From NCBI GenBank assembly GCA_013339765.2, contig JABSTR010000954.1, forward strand, positions 310,001-374,000: DNA of 64,000 bases, given 5' to 3'. The notes beneath the pieces were generated by a model. It saw only the letters and a program-made list of their open reading frames with translations. It did no database searches and was not told the origin of the DNA. Source of the stretch: Haemaphysalis longicornis. Taxonomy: Eukaryota > Arthropoda > Arachnida > Ixodida > Ixodidae. Both the position numbers and the translations under genes were made by a program. Position 1 is the first letter of the stretch, and each line of letters begins with the position of its first letter. Of the stretch, positions 45,246 through 54,925 are shown piece after piece.

Positions 45246-46466
45246 CACAGTGGCCTTAGTCGCAACGCCGCTGTACAATCACCTCGCCAAAAATTACAAA
45301 CAGAATAAATAAAAAATTAATAATATCAAAATAAAAAGAAAATACTTTTACGAAATTTTTGTGCTAGTCTGACTTCTTTGTTCACATGAGGGTCCGATAA
45401 AGCGCCCCCTTTTCACCGGCGCCTTGTGCGAACACCCTGCTCACGCTCCCCCCCCCCCCCCCCCCCCCCCCTCCTTCAAGACCGGCACTGCACGTTCATG
45501 CTACCAAATGAAGGCTTACACAATGAATATTGACAAAGCAAGAGAGTTATTATATACACAGACAAGTTCAAAATAGACGTTGCGCTATGCGTTGAAATGT
45601 ACATACAGATGGAACCATGTCTGTTATATTATTCTAATTGTCTGGTGTGCATGATATAATAAAACTGACAGTCGTATGACACGGACGCATTAGCATTCAT
45701 ATTCTGTTATTTATAGCCGCACTGCTAATATCTCGGCTGACAACTTGTTAGAGCGTGAGTAATTATGGGATTGGTATTAAGGAACCACGGTTTCCTGTAA
45801 GAAATCTCAGCTGGTTAGCGTAGAGATATTGGTCATAATGTGCAGTGGAGCTGGCTAGTATCAGGATAGTACTAGTTCGATACAAAGGGCAAAGTCAACC
45901 TGGCTACCATCCTTTGATTGATGTAGGCATCAAATATTTGAGACGGGAGATTAGCTTGTCAAATGCGTCATACGAAGGCCTTTCAACTATATATCTCCTG
46001 AGAACGGGTAACATCAAAATCACTATTTTTCAGAATTGGGGGCATTCATAAAGGTGAAAAATGTCGCCGTCTGGGGCTCAGCAGAAGCCTTCAGGTGCCC
46101 TTTGACTGACCGGGGGAGCCGTGCTACCCATCTGTAAAAGAGGGGGCTGCAACCCCTGTTCCGTCGCCGCTTTTCGGTAAGTCCACACTGCGTATACTGC
46201 ACAGTGTGGACGTACCCACCGCCGTTTACCCGGCGGTGAAATAAATTCACCTTCTTCGGTTAAAACCGAATTCTTAACAAAAAAAATCAACTGACTTTCA
46301 TCGTTCTTTTCGTTCTTTTTAATCCAAAAAGGCTGAATCCTAAATATATCGTACGGTACAGTCCCAACTTGCCCAACAAAATATGTTACCCGCGGATTTG
46401 TGGAAATAAACGCGAGCACACGAAAAAAATTGCTGCAGGTTAATGACAACTGCAGGTTGCAGTAAC
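45246..46466. other. no gene; poly-C tract
   Basis: A run of about 22 C at 45450-45471 followed by TCC. AT-rich otherwise; minus ORFs at 46023-46449 have no domain. Confidence 0.45.
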
Positions 46467-47082
46467 TTAAAGGGACCCAGAAAAGCCTTCTGTAAAAGTT
46501 ACAAAAGACCTGTATTGTCGCGTAGCACCAATATAGCGATGCAATGCCGTTGGAATTATTGATCTACATTCAGTATTAGCTGCGCCAGAAGCAATTAAGT
46601 GCAGCTATCCCCACTTGCCAATCGACTCCTCCTCCATCTCTGCTTCCTTCAAAGCAGCTGGAAACACTGGGAATAGCCATGTGACATCGCGACGCTCGAC
46701 TTCCGTTCTGCGCTAGCTGCACTCCTGCGCCTAGGCACGCGTCAATCGCTGCGGACCCGCCTTTGCCGCCTTTGCCGCCTTTGTTTCGGGATCGCGCAGG
46801 AAGGAGGAAGAGCAGCTGGAAGCCAATGGCAGTGACGCCGCCGGCGGCCGACCTCGCCGGCGATTGGACGAATCAGGGGGCGCCTTCGCCGTTTCGTCAG
46901 CCGCGGTCGGCTCGCTGCGGCGTCGCGCTCATCGGCTGAAAAAGGCGATCTTCAAAAATTGTTTACAAATTATCCGTACAGCGTATGGGGCTCACACTTG
47001 GCTCAAAAATTCCCCGTTATTTGTTCTACTACCTGAATGCATTTGATTGCAACCTTCACAAAGCTTTTCGGGGTCCCTTTAA
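46467..47082. mobile_element. non-autonomous DNA transposon with about 25-bp TIRs
   Basis: Left end TTAAAGGGACCCAGAAAAGC; right end reverse-complemented TTAAAGGGACCCCGAAAAGC, with similarity continuing for some bases (TTCTGTAAAAG / TTTGTGAAGG). The interior has no transposase; it is GC-rich at 46740-46930 with a (GCCTTT)3-type repeat at 46762-46785. Target-site duplication not resolved. Confidence 0.7.
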
Positions 47083-47486
47083 ATGTTCTCCCAACGTTGC
47101 AGGCAGCCCAGCCGACTCTTCTCGACACCCTGGGGACCCGTTGCGTTATCTTCCGGATACCCGTTGAGAAGCTCTTTGCGTCCGGAAAACCGACTTGAGG
47201 CCCATACGCGAATTGCAACACGGTTGGCCGAGGGTTTCCGCTGCGTCGCCTTGCGGAAACACTCGGCCAACCGTGTTGTTGGTCCGTACTGCACTGTGGA
47301 AACCCGTTGCAGGGCCACGCGTCCGTGTGTAGCTATAGCACGATTATGTGTGTAAGCATCGAGGGGTGGGGAGGGGACCAAGGGTAGTACTCGAGGGAAG
47401 ATTTGGTCATGGGGCGCATGTTAAGAGCGCACTGCTCGTAGCACTAAATGCACAATAAAAATTTACCGGCCATTCCACTCTGTGGA
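47083..47486. other. no gene; 63-bp hairpin
   Basis: CAACACGGTTGGCCGAG at 47216-47232 and its complement CTCGGCCAACCGTGTTG at 47262-47278 enclose GTTTCCGC / GCGGAAAC, an inverted repeat of about 25-base arms. No gene. Confidence 0.6.
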
Positions 47487-48260
47487 ATGAATGAATCAAT
47501 CAATCAAAGCTTTATTTAACGATGTCTTGCCCTCTGTTCAGGGGACCCCTAGGTTGCCCGTCGTGGCTTCCCAGGCGACGTCGTAGTCCTGTGTGGACTG
47601 GGTTGAGTCACTGTCCGGGGGCTTGTAGGTTTCCCTTGTGATGGCGTTCCAGGTGGTGCTTGACGAAGACGGTGAGAACGGTTTGGTCTTCCCGGGACGA
47701 AAGTCTTACAATGGCTTCTTCTCCTGGTCCTTTCTTGCAGTTGCCGAATACGTGACGCTGGTACCAGCGCTCCCTGGCATTTCGAGCATCGTGGGAGTGG
47801 TCTTCCTTGGTAAAGGGCCATTCGTGCTGGGATTAGGAGGGTACCCGTTTGCGCCTGCCTCACTAAGAGCTGTTCTTAGGTTAGGTGTGGGTGTGTGGTT
47901 TAGGGTAATCTTCCGGGTTGTGTCTTTCAGTGTGATGGGTTTTGTTGGGGTGGGAGCTCTTTGGGGTTGGATGAGGCTGCAGGGAGCCCGGAAGGCGGTT
48001 TCGCGGGCGAGTCGGTTTGCTCTTTCGTTACCCTGCATACCGTCATGACCAGCTACCCAGTAGAGTGTGATCGTTCCTTGTCTCTTTTCATAAAGCGTGC
48101 GTGCTGTGAGGGGTATCCGATTGTATAGGATGCGTGAGCACGCCTGTTGGGAATCATGTTTGAATGGCTTGGCCAATGGTGTATATTTCTGCTTCGGTGC
48201 ACTGTGTGCAGGGGCAAGTGGAGGCGGTTGTCCCGCGAAGCTGCTTGCGTTGGGGGGTGC
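47487..48260 (-). pseudogene. I/Jockey-type LINE: RNase H end and 3' tail
   Basis: On the minus strand RNase H motif 4, TLYWVAGHDGMQGNERANRL then ARETA, lies within the open frame 48176-47706; a further frame leads to a C-terminal region without a clear finger. The 3' end is AATAAAGCTTTGATTGATTG followed by ATTCATTC at 47487-47512, a tetranucleotide tail. 5'-truncated within RNase H near 48260. Confidence 0.7.
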
Positions 48261-48559
48261 TAACGCGGTGCTTCGCCGGCCTCTGTGTGTCGGACTTTCA
48301 TGTCTACGGTTAGGTCGTTATCGAACCAGTATGTCGCACACATTGCAGCTGGAACCAAAATGGCCATCGAGAAATTCTCTTTGGAAACTGGGGTACGCTC
48401 CCTTGACCTAGTCGGCCAATTGGTGCCGAAGGCTCTTAGCCGCATTAGTGTCGGCACGCCGGCGAAGGTTGCTGTAATCGAGCCCCGTTCGCATCGCATT
48501 TCTTTATAGTAGGCTTCTCTGTGCAGCACTAGAGTGTGGGAAAGCCAACTTACAGAGAC
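48261..48559. other. no gene recognised
   Basis: Spacer between the LINE fragment and the R2 copies. The short ATGTCGCACACA at 48330 resembles the start of the MARVEL exons only by chance: the following residues do not match. Confidence 0.4.
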
Positions 48560-48870
48560 CAAGCGCACACCGGTCTTCTTATTAAAGTCGGCCTCACTAC
48601 TAAGCACAAATACACGGCTGGGAAGACGTTTTCCCAGGCACAGTATAAGCCATTATATCGAAACATGAAGGCCCAAGGGCGTTTATCGGTGTAAGATTGG
48701 TTTTTGTGAGCTTACCAAGATTACACCGATTTCCTTAAAGTCGACTCACTTCTAAAACACAAATGCATTGCTCAAAGACATTTTCTAGAGGCAATAAGCC
48801 GTCGTGTTTCAAAATATGAATGTCCTATGACCTATCGATGTAAGCTCGGTCTTTGTAAGCTGGCTTTTCC
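48560..48870 (-). repeat. dispersed repeat R2, copies 3 and 4
   Basis: On the minus strand two copies occur in a row. 48570-48690 reads GCCTTCATGTTTCGATATAA and TTTGTGCTTAGTAGTGAGGC; 48730-48840 reads GGACATTCATATTTTGAAAC and GCAATGCATTTGTGTTTTAG. Between them GTGTAAGATTGGT and CCAAGATTACACCGATTTCC can form a local hairpin. Confidence 0.65.
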
Positions 48871-49043
48871 ACATTGCGTTTTAGATGCGACCGCATCTCT
48901 TGCTCTCGGTATGTCCCTCCGTTTGTCGCGGCGTCTTCGCTCCGACAGCTGTGCGCAGCGCTCTCGCTCCGTCTCATTATCATAGCAACAGCTTGGGTGC
49001 GCGCGCTTCGCCCTACGTTCGCGTCTGCTCCGGCGCGCAAGCG

Positions 49044-49126
49044 TGCGCATGCGCGCGACTCTCCCGACGGCTCCTCTCCTTTCAAAGCGGGAATATAAGC
49101 GGGGGAGCGCACGGCACCGGATCAGT
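49044..49126 (+). promoter_or_regulatory. core promoter: NRF1 site, TATA box, TCAGT initiator
   Basis: In a CpG-rich block, TGCGCATGCGCG at 49044-49055 fits the NRF1 consensus, TATAA lies at 49094-49098, and TCAGT at 49122-49126 with its A exactly 30 bases after the TATA start. This is the best promoter in the window. Direction is plus. The transcript it would drive is unknown. Confidence 0.55.
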
Positions 49127-49209
49127 CAATCGCTCACTCTCGCCCCTGGCTTGACTTTGCTTGACGATACCGTGTTTGACTTGAGAAGAAGATCTCCGAT
49201 GAAGACGTG

Positions 49210-49320
49210 ATGGAAGTGACAGTCCCTTCAGCGAGTGGACTGACGCAATCCAATACCAGCGTCAGTCCAAACGCTCATACGAACACATGCGGGTGTTCGT
49301 ATGAGAACACCCGCATGTGA
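49210..49320 (+). CDS. candidate small ORF downstream of the TATA promoter
   Basis: The ATG at 49210 is the second after the initiator; the first, at 49199, stops after three codons. The frame encodes 36 codons (MEVTVPSASGLTQSNTSVSP ...) ending at TGA 49318-49320. No domain or signal peptide. Two inverted repeats (49237-49268, 49276-49319) lie inside it. It may be non-coding first-exon sequence. Confidence 0.25.
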   Translation: MEVTVPSASGLTQSNTSVSPNAHTNTCGCSYENTRM

Positions 49321-49535
49321 TGGAAATGCATCATACGCGTTCACAACACGTTTCACGCGATTTAGAGAATCAACCCAATGGAAACGCAAATTGGTCCCCC
49401 CCCCCCCCCCACCCCCCCGATGCGTCGCATCACATCACATCAGGGTTCCCTCGCGGGAAGATGGGCGTAATTTTTTTCCATGCCAACGCCATAAAATCCC
49501 GCATCCTAGCCATAGCCTGATGGCGTGTAGCTCCA

Positions 49536-49975
49536 GTGGAGGACCAGGGTGCGCTACCTGGGGCTCACCCTGGACCATGTGCACCGGCTGAACTTCCGGC
49601 AGGCGACCAAGGAGCTCCGAGCCAGGGCGCAGCTAGTGCACAAGATGGTGGCCCGGGACAGAGGCTGCTCCCAGCGGACGGCTCTCCGGCTGTACAGTGC
49701 CTCCTCCGCTGTGGGTCTCCTCATATATGCGCTGCCGCTGGTGAGCCTGCGGCAACCAACCTGGCGGCAGCTGGAAAGGGATCACCGCAAGGGGGTCCGC
49801 GCTTGCCTCGGCCTGCCCCAGAGCTCGCCGTGCGAGAAGACGCTGGCCAAGGCGGGGGCGTGGACCCTCGAGATGACGGCTGAACAGCGGGCGCAGGGCC
49901 AAATTGACCGGCTGCGGCGCGCCGAGGGGGCGGGCCCGCTGCTGCAGCCGACTGAGGGGCCACCACCACTCGCGC
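49536..49975 (+). mobile_element. LINE family A, 5' part of a split copy (RT thumb)
   Basis: RYLGLTLDHVHRLNFRQATK, IYALPLVSLRQPTWRQLERD, then AEQRAQGQIDRLRRAEGAGP and LLQ: the region after the RT palm, aligned with the IDRLQKSSDGVALLQ stretch of LINE A2 at 41.0 kb. The frame is then lost because another LINE is inserted at about 49975. The other half resumes at 50873. Confidence 0.8.
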
Positions 49976-50872
49976 ATGGGGCGCATGCTCGCGCTCTACG
50001 ATTCGTTGACGCTGGTGCCCAGGATGGCGTTTTATCTACGGCGATACAGTGTCCCGTTTATCCTTACGCCTCTCAAACTTGCCTCTACCAAACCATCCGC
50101 ACCCTGCCCTCATCTACTGGCGGAGCTCACAGCCATCCGGGATGGCCTACAGGCACTAACGCCGGCCCTACAGCGCGCCCCCGTGGGTTCCATCCTACAT
50201 CTTTATACGGACTCCACGGCGGCGATACGGGATTTACGCCAAGTATCGAACAATTGTACCATTTCAAGGGACATCCACACACTACTAGACACGTACCCCT
50301 GCCCTCTCAGGCTGGTGTGGGTGAGGCGGAATACGCTCCCCGCTCACATTGCAGTGGATATGGCTTGTCACCCGACGTATACTCCTCGGCCGCTGCCAAT
50401 GTTAGCAACCTGTCCGATAGAAAACTTTCTCCAACGGAAGGACGATCTGCGTCGCGCCACACGTGCCCTCATCCCCGTTGGAACGGAACCTCCCCAGTAG
50501 ACTTGCTCGCTGGGAAGAGGTTTTGCTGCGCAGACTTCGCGTTGGAGTGGCGCTTTCACCTGCTGTGACCCGGGCGTGGCCACCACGCTACCATGCCCCG
50601 TTCGACGACACCTGCCCCTTCTGCACAGCTCCGGCCGCACAAGCTGACGCGGACCATCTCATATGGACGTGTCCTTCACTGGCCTCAGCCAGAAAGCGAC
50701 ACCTGAGAGGCACAGGCCTTCATTCCTGGAAGACCCCCCGACCTTCAGCGGTGGCTCTAGGGGACCCCACCACCGCGCCCTTCTTGACTTCCTTCGAGAG
50801 ACGGGGGCCCATGTATATTTGTAAATAAGTTATTTTTATGCCAACGGGCATTCTATCACAAAAAAAAAAAAG
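49976..50872 (+). mobile_element. LINE family B nested inside LINE A, with poly(A)
   Basis: A different ORF2 C-terminus: RFVDAGAQDG (RNase H motif 1), a frameshift, then HLLAELTAIRDGLQAL (motif 2, E), HLYTDSTAAIRDL (motif 3, D), WVRRNTLPAHIAVDMA (motif 4) and a second frame with DTCPFCTAPAAQADADHLIW TCP, a CCHC finger, ending RRGPMYICK. The 3' UTR is short and ends in 12 A at 50860-50871. 5'-truncated. The clean poly(A) suggests a fairly young insertion. The target-site duplication is unclear: after the A tract GAGGTAGTGGCC follows, before the insertion GAGGGGCCACCA. Confidence 0.8.
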
Positions 50873-52045
50873 AGGTAGTGGCCCCCGTGGACGCGGGACC
50901 TGGTGGCCCGGCTCCTCCTCTGGCAGCTGACGTGAGGCTGGACATCCCAGGTGTGCGCAGCAAGAGGCCGACGCCCCACTGCGGACGACTGCAGCTGGCT
51001 CGGGGCGTCGCCTGGGGCGACTTAGACAGCCACGCCCTAGTGTACACGGACGGCTCGGTGCGGCAGCAGCAGGGGTCGACCGCAGCGGCTGCCGTGCTGA
51101 GATAGGCCACCCGGCAGGCGCGGCTGCCCTATGCCTCATCTTCGGCCACAGCTGAGCTGGTGGGTGTCGGACTGGGCCTGGACCTGATGCTGGAGATGGA
51201 GCCGTTGCCCGAGCGCTGTGCTCAGCTGTGCGACTCCCGGGTGAATCCTGGCGCGTCTCCGGGACGGTGACTCACACTCCCTGTTGGTGCGGGGCATCCG
51301 GGAGGCACAGCTGGCGGAGCCGGGGCACCGGTGCCTGCACTGTGCCTGCATTCCCCACCCACATCGGTCTGGATGACAACGAGCGGGCGGACGAGCTGGC
51401 CGCCGGGGCACACGAGCTGCCTCCCTCGGACATGGTGACTCAGGCGGCAGCGGATGACGCCCGCCTGCTCATCCAACGACACCTCCTCACCAGACATCCA
51501 GACCCGCGGCTACGTGTCGGAGGGGGCCTGCCGCCTGTGCGGGCATCACGCCTGCCTCGTCGACTGCGCTCGGCCGTCCTGTGCCTCCTGGGCGGCAGAG
51601 CGGGAACATCCGACTGGGGCGGGGGGGCCAGCCGTGCCTGCACTCACTGCCGAGCGCCCATGCAGTCCCTGCCGCATGTACTGTACGAGTGCCCCAAGTT
51701 TGCGGCAGGGCGGGCGGAGATAATCTGGCCGTGCTACGAGGAGTGCGGCCGCTCGAGGAACTGCTTTGGCCCCCAGGCAGGGCCAGGGAGCGGGACAAAG
51801 TTCTCGATGCCCTGGGTGCATACCTGGGTGCCTGGGGGCTCCACAGCGCACTCCGCTACATCATGTAACTGCCCAGGTTGCAGTGGAGTGCTGCTGCTGG
51901 TGTAGCTTTCCTGTGTGTGTATATGCGTGTGTGTGCGTGTGTATGCGCAGGTGTCTTTTCTGCTGCACCCTTGTGTCCTGTACCTCGATGTTATTTATGT
52001 CTAGTGTTTATACGTATTTGTCCTTTGCTCTACTGTTTAACTCCT
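50873..52045 (+). mobile_element. LINE family A, 3' part of the split copy (RNase H, finger, 3' UTR)
   Basis: Resumes as VVAPVDAGPGGPAPPLAADV, GVRSKRPTPH, then RNase H ALVYTDGSVRQQQG (motif 1), a stop, AELVGVGLGLDLMLEMEPLP, LCDSRV, and after frameshifts PTHIGLDDNERADELAAG, then ACTHCRAPMQSLPHVLYECP. The 3' UTR has the same TG-repeat start as the 29.8 kb copy and TGTTTAACTCCTTG near 52034, where it is cut by another insertion. Confidence 0.85.
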
Positions 52046-52265
52046 TGTTTTTTTTTTTTTACCTATACGTTGTATCAGAGTCCTTCAATGCTTTACTGGT
52101 CACGAAACTTCGGCGCTCGCTTCATATAGGGACCGCGCGCGCCACTACAGGCGCCACCGCCGCACGAAGGTCATCCAGCCGCCGCGCGTGCGGCGTATTG
52201 GCCAGCTCTTGGCGTGCAAACGCTCGCTGCTTTTGGTGTCTGCGCGCTGCTGAAGTGTTTTTTTT
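52046..52265 (-). mobile_element. poly(A)-ended retroposon (repeat U) in the LINE A 3' UTR
   Basis: On the minus strand a GC-rich body (GTGCGGCGGTGGCGCC, CCTATATGAAGCGAGCGCC) leads to GTTTCGTGACCAGTAAAGCA and TTGAAGGACTCTG, then ATACAACGTATAGGT and about 14 A at 52046-52060. A sister copy on the plus strand ends at 54702. Poly(A) and position indicate retroposition, from an unknown source RNA. Confidence 0.55.
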
Positions 52266-54535
52266 TTTCGTAGTTGTTAGCGATGAATAGTCCAGTTATT
52301 GTGTTTATCACCTGCCTTCAATGGGGTTTTATTTTTCGAAGTAAGTTACCGTAGACTTCGGCCGCGAACGGCAACGGCTTCTGTGTGCTCTGGCACAAGC
52401 GCTGCGCCGTCGTGTTTACGGATTTTAAATCTATATTGCTTCTTTTCTTAAAGCAAATTTGTAAATACCACACATACGGTAGCTGTGTAGTCACAGACCG
52501 CTGCGGGCCTATCGATAATACAATAAAAAAAATTGGCCGCGTATCTGTTCCTTTCGTTGCAAATGTCGTCAAAAGACGATAGTCTTTATCGCCTTTTGCC
52601 AAGTAAATGCCTCCCTTCGCTTTCCCGCTCACCTCTCATGTTGTTCCTCTTGCGTCGCGCTCCTCCCAAGGTAAAGACGCCACAGGTTTGCTTAAATCAT
52701 TTTAAATTTCCCGCGTTCCACTGCTGAAAACCGGGTGTCTCGATGCCAACGCTGCCGTACGGTGAAGACACGTGTGAATCGAGGCGGCCTACTTCATCGT
52801 TTATAGGACCGCGTTTCCCTACTCCACGTGCGTTGCAAGCAGAACGTGGAACCTATCTAGTGGAACCTTTCGTAACTGTTGCCGGTTGATTTCTTAAAAT
52901 GGCGCCAGAAGCTATAGTGGCGCGGGCGACAGCAGGCGACGACGGGGGGAATTTTTTTTCTGCATTTGATGAAGTATTTAATTTCGCAAAAGTCAAGCAT
53001 GTATGATTTTTTATAAAAGAACACTGCAAATATCACTTCTGTATTAATTTGTTGTCTTATATTTGCGTAATGTCTTGTTCTTCCTCAACAATGTTGACAA
53101 GTATGAGCATTACACCGGACATGGACGGGTAGATTTAGCTGTGACTATATAAGACTATTGCGCAGGCATTGTTTTACTTTGGCCTGGTGGCTGAATCGAG
53201 TCACAGACAGACAGACGGGTAGACAGACAGACAGACAGACATACAGACAGACCAAAATTTCTGGGTTTAAGTCGCCCAAGAAAGACTATCGTCTTTAAAA
53301 ACTGAAAGAAACCAAGTACGCGTCGTTCAGACTACGCTTAATGAATCCGTTGATTGCTCTGGAATGCACAGAACGCTAAAAGAGATAGCCCAATAGTATT
53401 GTCGTTTAGATGAGTGGGTACATACTTGAAAACATTTAAAAACGCTGCAGAAACGCGAAGGATCAAAACACGAAGAGATATATGTTGCACCATGTGTCTT
53501 TCCGCTTCCACGCTTTGCAATCCTTGCAAAAACAGGAAGCGAAAAAAGAATAAAACTGATTTTATCACACGCAACAAAAATTCAATGTTACGAAGGGAGA
53601 CAAAAGAGCGCGGTCCAGCGTGCAAAAATTTATTTTTTCGCGCTGCGATGTGGAGCACACGGAGCAAACAGAATATTGCCACGTAGCCAAGAACGACGCA
53701 AAGCTTTTCTGAACGCAGCGAGCTAGCGATCTCCTGCACTACAAAAGACTAGAATGAAACACAAACGTCGAAGAAGCAGTCCGCAGTGTGACGTGAACAG
53801 ATGAACGTCGATAAAGTGAGTTGCGCGGCGTTTGCTATGCATGCATTACTCTTGGAACGTTATTAATTTCAGATCTATGGAAATAGGATCGAGAACATTG
53901 TCGAAGAAACAAAAAATCAAGTTAGCGACAAGGTGGCACCCTTTCCATATCAAACAATATTTCATAAACCCTTTTCATATCAAACAATCAAACATATCAA
54001 AAAACAGATAAGAAACCGGAATCGGCCACGCGCGTTACAAAACAACCAAAACGAACTCCAAGGGATAATTCGCGGAAATATGAAAAGTAAAAGCACAAGG
54101 GCGTCCCAAAGATTTTTCACACGCGAGCCTGAGCGCAAGGTTATGCAAGTTGGCAAACAGGTAATGAAGCACCGCTACAACCTGACTGATATGACAAAAA
54201 TCCGGCTCTAAGTTAGCCTTGTACAATTTTATGTCCACGATGCTCTCAAAAGGGTACATTGCTTTTTCCATTCTCACACACAGGGCATTTCCACACACTG
54301 TCATACACTTATAATCGAAGCTGAAATCTCCCGTTGCTTGCCTTGGAATGGCGCCCCTCCATTTCTCACACAGCTGCCCGTCGCTCGGTCAACAGTACAA
54401 GGAAACATTTCCTGTGGTATCGTTGTACAAGGAACGACATCCCGGGACGCAACACATGTTCGGCATCGTTGTTGCACTACTTAAGTCGCATCACAAGAGC
54501 GCGATATGCACGTTACATTTTTTTCTTACACAAAA
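52266..54535. other. no gene; (ACAG)n repeat
   Basis: A (CAGA)n microsatellite with interruptions lies at 53202-53251. T-rich runs occur at 52258-52268 and 52949-52957. ORFs on both strands (52318-52632, 53338-53739, 53933-54304) show no domain. AT-rich overall. Confidence 0.45.
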
Positions 54536-54716
54536 CAAGCACAACTCGCCGCGGCTCCGCCGTTGGAGCCAGCGCAACGCCGCCCGAGGAGTGACCTCAG
54601 TGAGAGGGTGGCGCCACCGCGCGGCGGCCAAACGCAGCATATGAAGCTCTCCCATTGAGTTACGGAGCAGTTTCGTGACCAGTAAAGCATTGAAGGACTC
54701 TGGTTGTATATATGTT
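54536..54716 (+). repeat. repeat U, sister copy
   Basis: GGTGGCGCCACCGCGCGGCG, ATATGAAGCTCTCCCATTG, then GTTTCGTGACCAGTAAAGCA and TTGAAGGACTCTG at 54670-54702, a 33-base exact match to the minus strand of 52076-52108. It is followed almost directly by a LINE A 3' end. Confidence 0.65.
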
Positions 54717-54719
54717 CCT

Positions 54720-54925
54720 TCGTAATCTTGCCTATGTCTATATATGATTCATGTAAGCCCTCCACCCTATCCCCCTAATTCCTATGTACTCTTTCCTCCC
54801 TATCCCACCTCCCCTACACCAGCAGGTGTTCCGGGGTCCGCCCCTAGGCGAGACAATTTAGTTTACGCCTGCTGGTGGACCTTCCTTTCTTTCTATAATA
54901 CAATAAATACACACATACATACATA
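54720..54925 (+). mobile_element. LINE family A 3' UTR fragment
   Basis: TCCTATGTACTCTTTCC, CCCTACACCAGCAGGTGTTC, CCCCTAGGCGAGACAATTTA, then AATAAATACACACATACATA: the same 3' UTR and (CATA)n tail as 30050-30200. No ORF2 sequence precedes it. The 13-bp stem is at 54827-54877. Confidence 0.75.

Noticed and set aside
48330..48411. ATGTCGCACACA as a third MARVEL exon
   Set aside because: After MSHT the residues are LQLEPKWPS, with no TVTR, Thr run or G-x-L-K motif and no donor.
49301..49591. 96-codon ORF across the poly-C tract
   Set aside because: Depends on the C homopolymer and runs into the LINE out of frame.
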